From the NCBI RefSeq assembly GCF_041438805.1, contig NZ_CP109190.1, positions 7,998,001-8,062,000 on the forward strand: DNA of 64,000 bases. The letters are read 5' to 3'. The notes below the pieces were generated by a model, which saw nothing but the letters and a program-made list of their open reading frames with translations, made no database searches and was not told where the DNA came from. Shown here piece by piece: positions 37,190 through 45,965 of this stretch. This DNA comes from Streptomyces sp. NBC_01707. Its GTDB lineage: Bacteria > Actinomycetota > Actinomycetes > Streptomycetales > Streptomycetaceae. Position numbers and translations under genes: made by a program. Positions within the stretch are counted from its first letter, which is position 1. Each line of letters starts with the position of its first letter.

Positions 37190-38566
37190 CTAAATCCGTT
37201 CCGGAACAGGATTCCCTGCCGCCGCAACGGCCTGCCGAACGGGCACCCTCGCGAGCAGTACCGAACCGATCGCGAAGAAGATCACCAACGAAATGATTGC
37301 ATCCCGATAGCTGCCGGTCAGCTGATACGCGAGACCGAACACCAGTGGCCCCAGCCAGCTCAGTCCGCGGTCGCTCATCTCGTACGCGGAGAAGTACTCG
37401 GCCTCCTTGCCGCGCGGCACCAGATGGGAGAACAGCGAGCGCGACAGCGCCTGGCTGCCGCCGAGCACCAGGCCGATCGCCGAGGCGAGTACGTAGAAGA
37501 AGACCGGCGCGTCCGAAGGCAGGAAGTAGCCGGAGACGAGGATCAGGGTCCAGACGACGAGCGAGGCCAGGATCGTGCGCTTCGCTCCGTACGCCCGTGC
37601 CAGCCGGCCCATCCCCAGCGCCCCCGCCACCGCGAGCACCTGCACCAGCAGCACAGCGGTGATCAGCGTCGTCTGGTCGAGGCCGAGCTCCTCCGAGCCG
37701 TACACCGAAGCCTGGGAGATCACCGTCTGGATACCGTCGTTGTAGACCAGATAGGCGAGGAGGAAGGAGAGCGTGAGCGGGTGCCGGCGCATGTCGCGCA
37801 GAGTGGCGCGCAGCTGTCGCCAGCCGGAGCCGACCGCACCCTCGCCGCCCGGTGTCACCCGCCGGTCGCGCAGCCGTCGGAGCGGCACGAGGGTGAACGC
37901 ACCCCACCAGACCCCCGCCGAGGCGAGGCAGATCCGCACCGCGTCGGACTCGGAGAGGCCGAACGAGTCGTGGCCCGTGTAGAGGACCAGATTGAGGACG
38001 AGGACGAGCGCCCCCGACGTATAGCCGAAGGCCCAGCCGCGCGAGGAGACCGCGTCGCGTTCGTCGGGCGTGGCGATCTGCGGCAGATACGCGTTGTAGA
38101 GCACCATCGACACCGAGATCGACGCATTCGCCACGATCAGCAGGAACGCCCCCAGCAGATAGCGATGGCCGTCCAGGAAGAACATCCCGGTCGTCGCGGC
38201 CGCGCCCACGTACGCGGCGGCCGCGAGCAGCGGCTTCTTGCGGCCCGTACGGTCGGCGGCGGCGCCCACGATCGGCATCACCACCACCGCGACGACGACC
38301 GACACCGAGACCGCGTACGCGAAGAGCGAACCGGCGCGTACCGGGATGCCGAGCGGGTGCACGAAACCGTCGGCGTCCGCGGCGGCCTTGGCTATCGACG
38401 TCAGATAGGGGCCGAGGAACACCGTGAGGACGCTGGTCGAGTAGACCGAACACGCGAAGTCGTAGAAGTACCAGCCGCGTTGTTCGCGTCTGCGGCCCTC
38501 GGCGTCGGCACCCTCGGTGGCGCGTTCCGGCGTCGGCTCAGCGGTGTCTGCGGTCTCGGCGCTCAA
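37190..38566 (-). CDS. UMF1/Atg22-like MFS transporter
   Basis: The 458-aa protein has 12 transmembrane segments and the MFS_1/Vacuole effluxer Atg22-like features WYFYDFACSVYSTSVLTVFLGPYL at the N-terminus and FSHLVPRGKEAEYFSAYEMSDRGLSWLGP in the second half. It begins at a TTG (38566) with GAGGGGG upstream; no ATG or GTG gives a better start in this frame. The substrate is unknown, possibly a small peptide or amino acid. It follows the glycerophosphodiesterase gene by 47 bp in the same direction. Confidence 0.83.
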   Translation of the reverse strand: MSAETADTAEPTPERATEGADAEGRRREQRGWYFYDFACSVYSTSVLTVFLGPYLTSIAKAAADADGFVHPLGIPVRAGSLFAYAVSVSVVVAVVVMPIVGAAADRTGRKKPLLAAAAYVGAAATTGMFFLDGHRYLLGAFLLIVANASISVSMVLYNAYLPQIATPDERDAVSSRGWAFGYTSGALVLVLNLVLYTGHDSFGLSESDAVRICLASAGVWWGAFTLVPLRRLRDRRVTPGGEGAVGSGWRQLRATLRDMRRHPLTLSFLLAYLVYNDGIQTVISQASVYGSEELGLDQTTLITAVLLVQVLAVAGALGMGRLARAYGAKRTILASLVVWTLILVSGYFLPSDAPVFFYVLASAIGLVLGGSQALSRSLFSHLVPRGKEAEYFSAYEMSDRGLSWLGPLVFGLAYQLTGSYRDAIISLVIFFAIGSVLLARVPVRQAVAAAGNPVPERI

Positions 38567-38612
38567 CCCGCACCCCCTCGTGTCTCCTCGTGGGGACGCC
38601 GCCTGGCCGGCG

Positions 38613-39377
38613 TCAGGCCCAGGCCCCCCGCTCGCTCAGCACCTTGCGCAGCGTCTCGATGTGATCGGTCATGATGCCATCCACACCGAGATCGAGGAGC
38701 GCTGCCATCCGCTCCGGTTCGTTCACCGTCCAGACATGGACCTGGAGCCCGCGCGCATGGGCCTCCCGGACGAAGCGCCGGTCGACCACCCTGACCCCGT
38801 TCTGGCTCTCCGGGACCTGCGCGCACACCGCTCCGGCGCGCAGCGCGGCCGGTATGCCGTACGAGCGCAGCCGCAGGCCGAGGACGCCGCGGACACCGTA
38901 CGAGGTGGCGAGCCGGGGGCCCGCGAGGCGGTGCGCCCTGGCCACCCGGGTCTCCGAGAACGATCCGACGCACACCCGGTCCCAGGCGTCCGTCCGGCGG
39001 ATCAGATCGATCAGCGGGACCAGGGCCGGCTCGGCCTTGATGTCCACGTTCCAGCGGGCGTCGGGGAATTCCTCCAGCAACTCCTCGAACAGCGGCAGCG
39101 GTTCGCGACCCGCCACCCGGGCCTGCCGCACCTCGCTCCACGGCAGGTCGGCTATCCGGCCCCGGGCGTCCGTCACCCGGTCCAGGGTGGTGTCGTGGAA
39201 GGCGACCAGGCGGCCGTCCGACGTCGTGTGCACATCGGTCTCGAAGTACCGGTAGCCGGCCTCGGCGGCCCGGTGGAATGCGGCCGTCGTGTTCTCGATC
39301 CCGTCCGCCGCTCCGCCGCGGTGGGCGAACGGGATCGTCACGGGATGGTCCAGATACGGGTGGCGTAGGGAGGTCAC
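38613..39377 (-). CDS. Glycerophosphodiester phosphodiesterase
   Basis: The 254-aa protein contains the GDPD motifs FAHRGGAADGIENTTAAF (catalytic HRG with EN), ETDVHTTSDGRLVAFHD and the C-terminal VHVWTVNEPERMAALLDLGVDGIMTDH. It hydrolyses glycerophosphodiesters to glycerol-3-phosphate; there is no signal peptide, so a cytoplasmic role is likely. The GTG start at 39377 overlaps the stop of the upstream membrane gene by four bases (GTGA). Confidence 0.9.
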   Translation of the reverse strand: MTSLRHPYLDHPVTIPFAHRGGAADGIENTTAAFHRAAEAGYRYFETDVHTTSDGRLVAFHDTTLDRVTDARGRIADLPWSEVRQARVAGREPLPLFEELLEEFPDARWNVDIKAEPALVPLIDLIRRTDAWDRVCVGSFSETRVARAHRLAGPRLATSYGVRGVLGLRLRSYGIPAALRAGAVCAQVPESQNGVRVVDRRFVREAHARGLQVHVWTVNEPERMAALLDLGVDGIMTDHIETLRKVLSERGAWA

Positions 39378-40075
39378 TGCGGAAGTATGGCCTCCTCCGG
39401 TGACGGTGCGGTGACGGCGGTGGTGCCGGACTCCGGCGCGGGGGCGGCGGTCCGGCCGGCGAGATCCGCCCCGGGGACGGCGAACAGGCGCAGGAAGAGC
39501 TGGGCGAGCGGGCCGATGCCGAGCGCGTAGAGGACCGTACCCACTCCCAGGGAGCCGCCGAGCGCGAAGCCGGTCGCCACCACCGCCACCTCGATTGCCG
39601 TGCGGACCGTCCGGATGGAACGGCCGGTGCTCCGGTGCAGTCCGGTCATCAGCCCGTCGCGCGGACCGGGGCCGAACCGCGCCGCGATGTACAGCCCCGT
39701 CGCGACACCGTTGAGCACGATCCCCGCGACCATCACCAGGATGCGTCCGGCGAGGCCGTGCACCTGGGGGACGACGGCGAGCGTGCCGTCCATGGCGAGG
39801 CCGATGGCGAAGACGTTGGAGACCGTCCCGAGACCGGGGCGCTGCCTCATCGGGATCCAGAGCAGCAGGACCGCCGCGCCGACGATGATCGCGACGACTC
39901 CGATGGAGAGCCCGGTGCGCTCGGCGAGGCCCTGGTGCAGCACCCCCCAGGGTTCGAGGCCGAGCCCGGCGCGGACGAGAAGCGCCGAGCTCACTCCGTA
40001 CAGGGCCAGACCGACGTACAGCTGAACCAGCCGTCGTGTGAGGTGCGCCCCGCGCGGGACGGCGGTGTTGGACAA
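39374..40075 (-). CDS. YczE/YyaS-family membrane protein
   Basis: The 233-aa protein has about five to six transmembrane segments (LVQLYVGLALYGVSSALLVRAGLGLEPWGVLHQGLAERTG is the characteristic N-terminal region of the YitT/YczE group). The TTG at 40075 is selected because AGGGAG lies six bases upstream; an open ATG at 40153 would extend into the operator region shared with mocR. It is divergently arranged with a MocR regulator, a combination frequent in actinobacteria and Bacillus, and is probably under its control. Function unknown. Confidence 0.77.
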   Translation of the reverse strand: MSNTAVPRGAHLTRRLVQLYVGLALYGVSSALLVRAGLGLEPWGVLHQGLAERTGLSIGVVAIIVGAAVLLLWIPMRQRPGLGTVSNVFAIGLAMDGTLAVVPQVHGLAGRILVMVAGIVLNGVATGLYIAARFGPGPRDGLMTGLHRSTGRSIRTVRTAIEVAVVATGFALGGSLGVGTVLYALGIGPLAQLFLRLFAVPGADLAGRTAAPAPESGTTAVTAPSPEEAILPQ

Positions 40076-40131
40076 GATGTGCTCCCTGGTGTGGTGGCAG
40101 TGGACCGACGCATGACACTGTGGGGCTGGGT

Positions 40132-40154
40132 ATTGGCTACCAACTATGGCCAAT
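40132..40154. promoter_or_regulatory. Inverted repeat in the MocR/YczE divergent promoter
   Basis: ATTGGC (40132-40137) and GCCAAT (40149-40154) form a dyad separated by 11 bases, which contains a second TTGGctaCCAA half-symmetry. It is midway in the 102-bp gap between the MocR gene and the membrane gene, where a MocR operator is expected. Confidence 0.55.
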
Positions 40155-40177
40155 CCGAGGAAGGTGGACTGATTTTC

Positions 40178-41677
40178 ATGGCGCAGTGGACTTCGGCCGT
40201 CGGTGCCGCGCAGCTCGCCCGGCAGCTCCAGGCCCAGCAGCAGAAGCCCATCGGCCCCGGCACCCGCAGGCCGCCGGCCTACCGCGCGCTGGCAGACGGC
40301 ATCCGGCTACTCGTCCTCGAGGGCCGGGTGCCGGTCGCCGCCCGGCTCCCCGCCGAGCGTGAACTGGCGCTCGGCCTGTCCGTCAGCCGCACCACCGTCG
40401 CCGCCGCCTACGAGGCGCTGCGGGCGGAGGGGTTCCTGGAGTCCCGCCGCGGCGCCGGAAGCTGGACCGCGGTACCGGCAGGCAATCCACTGCCCGCCCG
40501 CGGCCTCGAACCGCTGCCCCCGGAGTCGCTCGGTTCGATGATCGACCTGGGCTGTGCCTCGCTGCCCGCGCCCGAACCCTGGCTGACCCGCGCCGTCCAG
40601 GGCGCACTGGAAGAACTGCCGCCGTACGCGCACACCCACGGCGACTACCCCGCGGGGCTGCCCGCGCTGCGGCAGATGATCGCCGACCGCTACACCGAGC
40701 GCGGCATCGCGACCATGCCGGAACAGATCATGGTCACCACCGGTGCGATGGGCGCGATCGACGCCATCTGTCATCTCTTCGCGGGGCGCGGCGAGCGGAT
40801 CGCGGTGGAGTCCCCGTCGTACGCCAACATCCTGCAGCTGATGCGGGAGGCCGGCGCCCGGTTGGTGCCCGTGGCCATGGAGGAGGGGATCGGCGGCTGG
40901 GACATGAACCGCTGGCGGCACGTGCTGCGGGACGCGGCCCCCCGGCTCGCCTACGTCGTGGCGGACTTCCACAACCCCACCGGCGCGCTCGCGGACGAGA
41001 ACCAGCGCCGGGCCCTGGTGGACGCGGCCCGCTCCGCCGGGACCGTCCTGGTCGTCGACGAGACGATGAACGAGCTCCACCTGGACGACGACGTCGAGAT
41101 GCCGCGCCGGGTCTGCGCCTTCGATCCGGCGGGCAGCACCGTGCTCACCGTCGGCTCGGCCAGCAAAGCCTTCTGGGCCGGCATGCGGATCGGCTGGGTA
41201 CGGGCCGCCCCGGACGTGATCCGCAGTCTGGTTTCCGCCCGGGCTTACGCCGACATGGGCACCCCCGTGCTGGAGCAGCTCGCGATCAACTGGCTGATGC
41301 GCACCGGGGGCTGGGAGGAAGCGGTGGAGATCCGCCGCGGCCAGGCACGGGAGAACCGGGACGCGCTGGTCGCGGCGGTGCGCCGGGAACTGCCGGAGTG
41401 GGAGTTCGAGGTGCCGCGCGGCGGCCTGACGCTCTGGGTGCGCACGGGTGGACTCTCGGGGTCGCGACTGGCCGTGGCGGGGGAGCGCGTGGGGGTGCGG
41501 GTGCCATCGGGACCGCGATTCGGTGTCGACGGCGCGTTCGAAGGGTACGTACGGCTGCCGTTCACGGTCGGTGGGCCGGTGGCGGACGAGGCGGCGGTGC
41601 GGCTCGCGGCGGCGGCGCGGCTGGTCGGGTCGGGGGCGAGTGCGGGGGCGGAGGCGCCGAGGACATTCGTCGCCTGA
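40178..41677 (+). CDS. MocR-family PLP-dependent aminotransferase-like transcriptional regulator
   Basis: The 499-aa protein fuses a GntR-type winged helix (about 30-100: LLVLEGRVPVAARLPAERELALGLSVSRTTVAAAYEAL) with a fold-type I aminotransferase domain (HNPTGAL, the PLP-lysine block VGSASKAFWAGMRIGW). The start at 40178 has GGAAGGTGG upstream. In MocR proteins PLP or an aldimine serves as effector. It is divergent from the YczE membrane protein and followed by a strong terminator. Confidence 0.87.
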   Translation: MAQWTSAVGAAQLARQLQAQQQKPIGPGTRRPPAYRALADGIRLLVLEGRVPVAARLPAERELALGLSVSRTTVAAAYEALRAEGFLESRRGAGSWTAVPAGNPLPARGLEPLPPESLGSMIDLGCASLPAPEPWLTRAVQGALEELPPYAHTHGDYPAGLPALRQMIADRYTERGIATMPEQIMVTTGAMGAIDAICHLFAGRGERIAVESPSYANILQLMREAGARLVPVAMEEGIGGWDMNRWRHVLRDAAPRLAYVVADFHNPTGALADENQRRALVDAARSAGTVLVVDETMNELHLDDDVEMPRRVCAFDPAGSTVLTVGSASKAFWAGMRIGWVRAAPDVIRSLVSARAYADMGTPVLEQLAINWLMRTGGWEEAVEIRRGQARENRDALVAAVRRELPEWEFEVPRGGLTLWVRTGGLSGSRLAVAGERVGVRVPSGPRFGVDGAFEGYVRLPFTVGGPVADEAAVRLAAAARLVGSGASAGAEAPRTFVA

Positions 41678-41708
41678 TCGCCGACGGGACCGACGGCCAC
41701 ATCGCTGT

Positions 41709-41770
41709 GGGCGGGCGGGACGGACGGGTGCCGAATCGCAGGATCCGCCACCCGTCCGTCCCGCCCGCCC
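41709..41770. terminator. Long bidirectional terminator between mocR and ftsK-like genes
   Basis: A perfect 22-bp stem (41709-41730 with 41749-41770) with an 18-nt loop lies between convergent stop codons. Confidence 0.88.
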
Positions 41771-41780
41771 CTTCGTACAC

Positions 41781-43397
41781 CTATTCGCTGAGCGTCAGCT
41801 GCTCGGCTGTCAGGACGTGCCCCGTCGTCAGGGCGGTCTCCGCGGGCAACGGGTCCGGACTTGTCGGTTCCGGCACCGTCGCCTCGACCGCCGCCTGTCG
41901 CGCGGGCAGCAGATCGAGCACCGCCTGCCGGTGTGCCTCGCTCGTCGCGTCGTCGTAAGGGTCCGGTGTGGCCGGCACCTGGAGCCGCAGCACCGGGCCG
42001 GTGCCGAGCCGCGCGTATCCCCGGCCGGGCGGGACGTCCGGTGGCGGGGTGGTGTGCGGCTCCAGGCCGAGCACGGCTTCGACCTGGTCGCGTGCGCAGG
42101 GGCCCAGCACGACCCGGGCCCGGGTGTGGCTCCGTACGGTCTCGCTGAGCGTGTCCAGGCTGTCGAACTGGTCGGTCGTCACCACGGTGACATTGGCCGC
42201 CCTGCCGTGCCGCAACGGCACCTGAAGGAGTTCCTGCGGGTCGGGCCGGCCGTCCACGGCCGCGAGATGGCCGAGGACGCTGGGCCGGTCCAGCAGGATC
42301 CAGAGCGGGCGCTTGGTGTCCTCGGGAGGGGGATGTCCCGCCTGCCGGGCTCGGTTGGCGGCGATCAGCCGCCGCTCCGTCTCATGGGCCGCCCACTCCA
42401 GGGTGGCCAGCGCACCGGCCAGTCCGCATTCGACGGCCAGCACCCCGGTGCGTCCGGGCAGGCAGCCGTACTCGCCGGTTCCGCTGCCCTCGATGATGAG
42501 GATGTCGCCGTGCTGGAGAGCCTGCAGGGCGATGGAGCGCATCAGCGTCGAGGTGCCGCTGCCCGGCTGTCCGACGATCAGCAGATGCGGCTCCGTGGAG
42601 CGGGCACCGGTCCGCCAGACGACCGGGGGCGCGTCCCGGGTCTCCTCGCCGTCGGTGACCGGCACCTTTCGCTGCACCGCGCCGTCGTCGGTGAAGCCCA
42701 GCACCGTCTCCCCGGGCGTGGTGACGAAGCGCTGGGCGGCGATGGAGGTGGGCAGGGCGTCCAGGACGCTCATCACGAGCTGGTTGGCCTCCTCGTCCCA
42801 GGCGAAGTGGTACTCGCGGCCACGCCCCGACTTGGCGTGCAGCAGCTGTTCGATCCGGATACGCGAGGCCGCCTCGCCGTCGGTGAAGTACGCGGGATAC
42901 GCGATCTTGAGCCGGGTGACGCGTCCGTCGCCGTCGAACTCGTAACCGCTGAACGCCTTCCCCCAGTCGCCGCCGTGCGAGAACAGCGGACTCGGGTCGT
43001 CGGCCACCGAGAAGTACGGCACGAGCGCCTCGTACAGGGCCTGCAGCCGACCGGTCTCGGTCTTGTCGGGGCCGGTCTTCGCCGGCGTACGATCGCGTCC
43101 CTTCCATGCGGCGGCGCCCATCACCCCGGCCAGGGCGAGCAGGGGCCCGTACGGGATGAGCGCCACCACGAGTACGCAGGCCGCGACGAGGAACAGCGTG
43201 GGACCACGCCGCTCCTTGGGTGTCGCGGCCCACTTCCGCCGTCCCGCGCCGGCCAGCAGCCGCAGACCACGAACGATCCTGATCAGCGGGTGAAGGACGT
43301 CGGTGGCGTTGTCGGCGGCCGTGCGCGCGAACTCGCGACCGCGAGTGATCGAAGCGCTGCCGCTGTTCAGAATGCGGGGGAGTGGTCGCCGGGCCAC
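41781..43397 (-). CDS. FtsK/SpoIIIE-like ATPase with degenerate Walker A
   Basis: The 538-aa protein has two hydrophobic segments near the N-terminus (about 65-95) and a C-terminal FtsK/TraSA-like motor domain. In place of the P-loop GxxGxGK[ST] it reads GQPGSGTSTL (about 276-285): the catalytic lysine is Thr. The hydrophobic strands (ILIIEGSGTGEYG, RPLWILLDRPS) and VTVVTTDQFD are at the expected distances for Walker B and sensor motifs, although the usual D-E pair is not clear. Thirty-seven bases upstream lies a 64-aa two-helix membrane protein, the same pairing as spd and tra genes in actinomycete conjugative elements. It may be a domesticated or inactive DNA-translocase relative. Confidence 0.65.
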   Translation of the reverse strand: MARRPLPRILNSGSASITRGREFARTAADNATDVLHPLIRIVRGLRLLAGAGRRKWAATPKERRGPTLFLVAACVLVVALIPYGPLLALAGVMGAAAWKGRDRTPAKTGPDKTETGRLQALYEALVPYFSVADDPSPLFSHGGDWGKAFSGYEFDGDGRVTRLKIAYPAYFTDGEAASRIRIEQLLHAKSGRGREYHFAWDEEANQLVMSVLDALPTSIAAQRFVTTPGETVLGFTDDGAVQRKVPVTDGEETRDAPPVVWRTGARSTEPHLLIVGQPGSGTSTLMRSIALQALQHGDILIIEGSGTGEYGCLPGRTGVLAVECGLAGALATLEWAAHETERRLIAANRARQAGHPPPEDTKRPLWILLDRPSVLGHLAAVDGRPDPQELLQVPLRHGRAANVTVVTTDQFDSLDTLSETVRSHTRARVVLGPCARDQVEAVLGLEPHTTPPPDVPPGRGYARLGTGPVLRLQVPATPDPYDDATSEAHRQAVLDLLPARQAAVEATVPEPTSPDPLPAETALTTGHVLTAEQLTLSE

Positions 43398-43434
43398 GTC
43401 GGTCTCCTGAAGGGTGGGAGCGGGTCGCGGGGGG

Positions 43435-43629
43435 TCAGAACTTGATCCCGCCCAGCAGGCCGGCCAGGCTCGCCCCGCCCGCGGTGATGCTCGGTGCGAT
43501 GGCGGTGCCGGCCAGATAGAAGCCGAACAGGGCTGTGACGAGGGCGTGAGAGGCCTTCAGGCCGTCCTTCCTGAAGAACAGGAAGACGATGATGCCGAGG
43601 ATGACTACGCCTGACATGGAAAGGATCAT
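43435..43629 (-). CDS. Small two-helix membrane protein (Spd-like?)
   Basis: The 64-aa peptide contains two hydrophobic segments (SGVVILGIIVFLFF and ALVTALFGFYLAGTAIA) and a glycine-rich tail. AGGAGAACCACTC precedes the ATG at 43629, a strong ribosome site, with another in-frame ATG four codons on. It probably shares a transcript with the ftsK-like gene. Spread proteins of conjugative streptomycete plasmids have similar size and hydrophobicity, but no sequence match is claimed. Confidence 0.6.
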   Translation of the reverse strand: MILSMSGVVILGIIVFLFFRKDGLKASHALVTALFGFYLAGTAIAPSITAGGASLAGLLGGIKF

Positions 43630-43935
43630 GAGTGGTTCTCCTGTTTGGGGGGACAGTCACCATGAGTCCTTCCAGGCTCACAAAAAGTATCTATAGGATA
43701 AAAGGTGCAATGGAGTGAAAGGTCGTTATTTTCACCGGAACGGCCGACAGGTGAACGCGGCTCGGTCGGAACATCCGGCACGGCGCACCACCCTGCGTCA
43801 CTCGGCGTGATCTTTGCCACGGCCGGTCCGGGCCATGTGCGCCGGGGAGCAGTACCCTGTCGGTTCACTCGTACGGCCCCCGTGCCGTACGGCCCCCGGT
43901 CAGCAGTAGCGAGTTCATGGAAGGCGGTCCGTCCG
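43630..43935. promoter_or_regulatory. Divergent promoter region with an AT-rich patch
   Basis: The 306-bp gap between the small membrane gene and the ankyrin gene contains CACAAAAAGTATCTATAGG followed by ATAAAAGG (about 43679-43707), the most AT-rich stretch in this part of the window. It is likely the leftward promoter, read as TATCCTATAGATAC. No gene is visible in the gap. Confidence 0.4.
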
Positions 43936-44328
43936 ATGAGCGAAGTCCCAGATCCCGAGGTCGTGGAGCTGGCGACCAAGGTCTTCGACCTGGCGCGCCG
44001 CGGGGAGACCGAGACGCTCGCCGCGTACGTGGATGCCGGTGTGCCCGCGAACCTGACCAACGACCGGGGCGATTCGCTGGTGATGCTCGCGGCTTATCAC
44101 GGGCACGCCGAGGCGGTCACCGCCCTCGTCGGCCGTGGCGCCGACCCGGACCGGGCCAACGACCGCGGGCAGACGCCGCTTGCCGGCGCCGTCTTCAAGG
44201 GGGAGGACGCGGTCATCGAGGCACTGCTCGCCGCAGGTGCCGACCCGGCGGCCGGAACACCGTCCGCGCTGGACACCGCGCGCATGTTCGGCAAGGCCGA
44301 CCTGCTGGAACTCTTCGGCTCCCGCTGA
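43936..44328 (+). CDS. Ankyrin-repeat protein
   Basis: The 130-aa protein has three ankyrin-type repeats: NDRGDSLVMLAAYHGHAEAVTALVGRGADPDRA, NDRGQTPLAGAVFKGEDAVIEALLAAGADPAA and a degenerate C-terminal one. There is no signal peptide. GGAAGGCGG precedes the ATG at 43936, although the frame is open upstream without repeats. A small protein-protein adaptor, partner unknown. Confidence 0.82.
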   Translation: MSEVPDPEVVELATKVFDLARRGETETLAAYVDAGVPANLTNDRGDSLVMLAAYHGHAEAVTALVGRGADPDRANDRGQTPLAGAVFKGEDAVIEALLAAGADPAAGTPSALDTARMFGKADLLELFGSR

Positions 44329-44423
44329 GCGGGTACGCGGTAAATGTGGTCGCGGTGACGAAATGGCTGGGTCATCATGACGTCGCGGGCCCGATTCGGG
44401 CCACCGACGAGAGGCAGAGGAAG

Positions 44424-44480
44424 ATGGTCTACACCAAGCAGAAGACGGCGGTCGGCCGATCATGTTGCTGCGCGGCGTAG
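44424..44480 (+). CDS. 18-codon ORF ending in three cysteines (possible leader peptide)
   Basis: The ORF translates as MVYTKQKTAVGRSCCCAA. GAGG stands seven bases before its ATG. The TGT-TGC-TGC run is close to the stop, and directly after the stop GTGCC (44481-44485) pairs with GGCAC (44491-44495). It lies 66 bp ahead of the HEAT-repeat gene in the 218-bp gap after the ankyrin gene; a GGCCCG/CGGGCC hairpin (44389-44403) precedes it. Its Cys run resembles that of polycysteine attenuator peptides known from mycobacteria, but the downstream gene has no obvious link to cysteine. It may be chance. Confidence 0.35.
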   Translation: MVYTKQKTAVGRSCCCAA

Positions 44481-44546
44481 TGCCCACCCGGCACTTGGAA
44501 CTGCACAGTCCCGGTTGCGTCGACAGCTTGATGTGAGGCTTTTCCC

Positions 44547-45965
44547 ATGTTCGATCCGTTCATAGCGCCGAGCGGCACCCTGCTCGGCCTGCTGCAGAGG
44601 GGCCGCGGCGACGGCACGCTCCACGCGCTCGCCGCACCACGCGCCGAGGCCCTCGCGGCCCTCAACCACTGCGTCCTGAGCGATCCGCGTCACGACTGGC
44701 AGGTCGAGAACCGCTCCCTCTACTACGCACGTCTGTATCTCGACCTCGACGGCGGCATCGAGGAGATCGAGCAGCACCTGAGCGATCCGGACGACCACAT
44801 CGACACCGACGACTCGCGGACCGGTCTGGCCCTCGCGGTCCTCGGCCACCTCGCCTCGTACGGTCGCTCGGACGCCCTGGCCCTGCTGCGGCGGTACGCG
44901 GCGACCGGCGCCAACTGGGCGTGGGCCCTCGACGAGCTGGCCCTGCGCGACGACGACGCCGGACTTCGCACGCTCGCCGTGCCCGTCCTGGCCCGGTTCC
45001 CGGACACCGAGGAGGGCACCGCCGAGCTCGCGGCCGCCGTGCGGGACGCCTTCGAGCCCCGGCCCTGGCGGCTGTGGGCGGACGATCCGCGCGAAGCGGT
45101 CGGAGCCAGGGTCAGGTCCGCCTCGGAACAGGGCTCGTTCGACCGCTGGCAGCGACAGATGCGTCCCGGCGGCCCACGCCCCGGCTGGAGCGTCCAGGCC
45201 GTCTTCGACTGGGCCCAGCAGGGACTGGACCGCGGTACCCCTCTTCACGTACCGGCCGCCCGCTGCCTCACCGCCGTCGCCGGCCCCGACGACCGGCCGG
45301 TGATCCTCGAGGCTGCCCGCAGCGGCCCGGAAGGCGCCCGCTGCGCGGCTCTGCACTACCTGTCCGAAGCCAGGGACCCGGTCGTGCTCGACCTGATCGA
45401 GGTCGCGGCGGTCAGCCCTTCGCGCACGGTCGCCGACGCGGCCGTGGCCGCCTTCGAGCGGATGTGCGGCGACGCGGCAGTGGACCGGGCCCGGATCTGG
45501 GCCCGACGGCCCGACGCACTCGGAGCCTCCGCCGCCGGTGTGCTCGCCTGCCGGGGCGACGACCAGGACGCATCCCTCGTCCTCGCCGCTCTGCGCGACG
45601 CCGTACGCGGCGAAGGGCCGGACGCACAACGCCTGTGGACCCTCGTCGACGGCACGGGCCGGCTGGGCATCGCCTGCGCCGCACCCGTCCTGCGCCACGT
45701 CTACCGGGAGACGTCCTCCTCGCATCTGCGCGGCCGGGCGGCGCGCGCGCTCGCGGCCACCGACCCCTCATTCGCCACCGGCTTCGCCGTCGAATGCCTG
45801 TGGGACTGCGAGGAGACCACCCGGGAGGTCGCCGCACTCCACGCGGAGACCGGCGACATCAGGGTCGCCGAACGGCTGCGCCGACTGGCCGCCGACCCGG
45901 CCGAGGAGGCCGAGGTGCAGACCGCGGTGCGCAGCAGGATCGGACCCGACACCCCGGCTGTCTGA
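44547..45965 (+). CDS. HEAT-repeat protein
   Basis: The 472-aa protein consists of serial two-helix HEAT-like repeats (for example ALALAVLGHLASYGRSDALALLRRYAA, PVILEAARSGPEGARCAALHYLSEARDPVVLDLIEVAA and HLRGRAARALAATDPSFATGFA). There is no catalytic motif, signal peptide or membrane span. The N-terminus (MFDPFIAPSGTLLGLLQRGRGDGTLHAL) is typical for a streptomycete family of unknown function. GAGG lies upstream of the ATG. Confidence 0.78.
   Translation: MFDPFIAPSGTLLGLLQRGRGDGTLHALAAPRAEALAALNHCVLSDPRHDWQVENRSLYYARLYLDLDGGIEEIEQHLSDPDDHIDTDDSRTGLALAVLGHLASYGRSDALALLRRYAATGANWAWALDELALRDDDAGLRTLAVPVLARFPDTEEGTAELAAAVRDAFEPRPWRLWADDPREAVGARVRSASEQGSFDRWQRQMRPGGPRPGWSVQAVFDWAQQGLDRGTPLHVPAARCLTAVAGPDDRPVILEAARSGPEGARCAALHYLSEARDPVVLDLIEVAAVSPSRTVADAAVAAFERMCGDAAVDRARIWARRPDALGASAAGVLACRGDDQDASLVLAALRDAVRGEGPDAQRLWTLVDGTGRLGIACAAPVLRHVYRETSSSHLRGRAARALAATDPSFATGFAVECLWDCEETTREVAALHAETGDIRVAERLRRLAADPAEEAEVQTAVRSRIGPDTPAV

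Noticed and set aside
40076..40153. ATG at 40153 as start of the YczE-like protein
   Set aside because: It lies inside the probable MocR operator and the extra 26 residues have no membrane-protein character; the TTG with AGGGAG is better.
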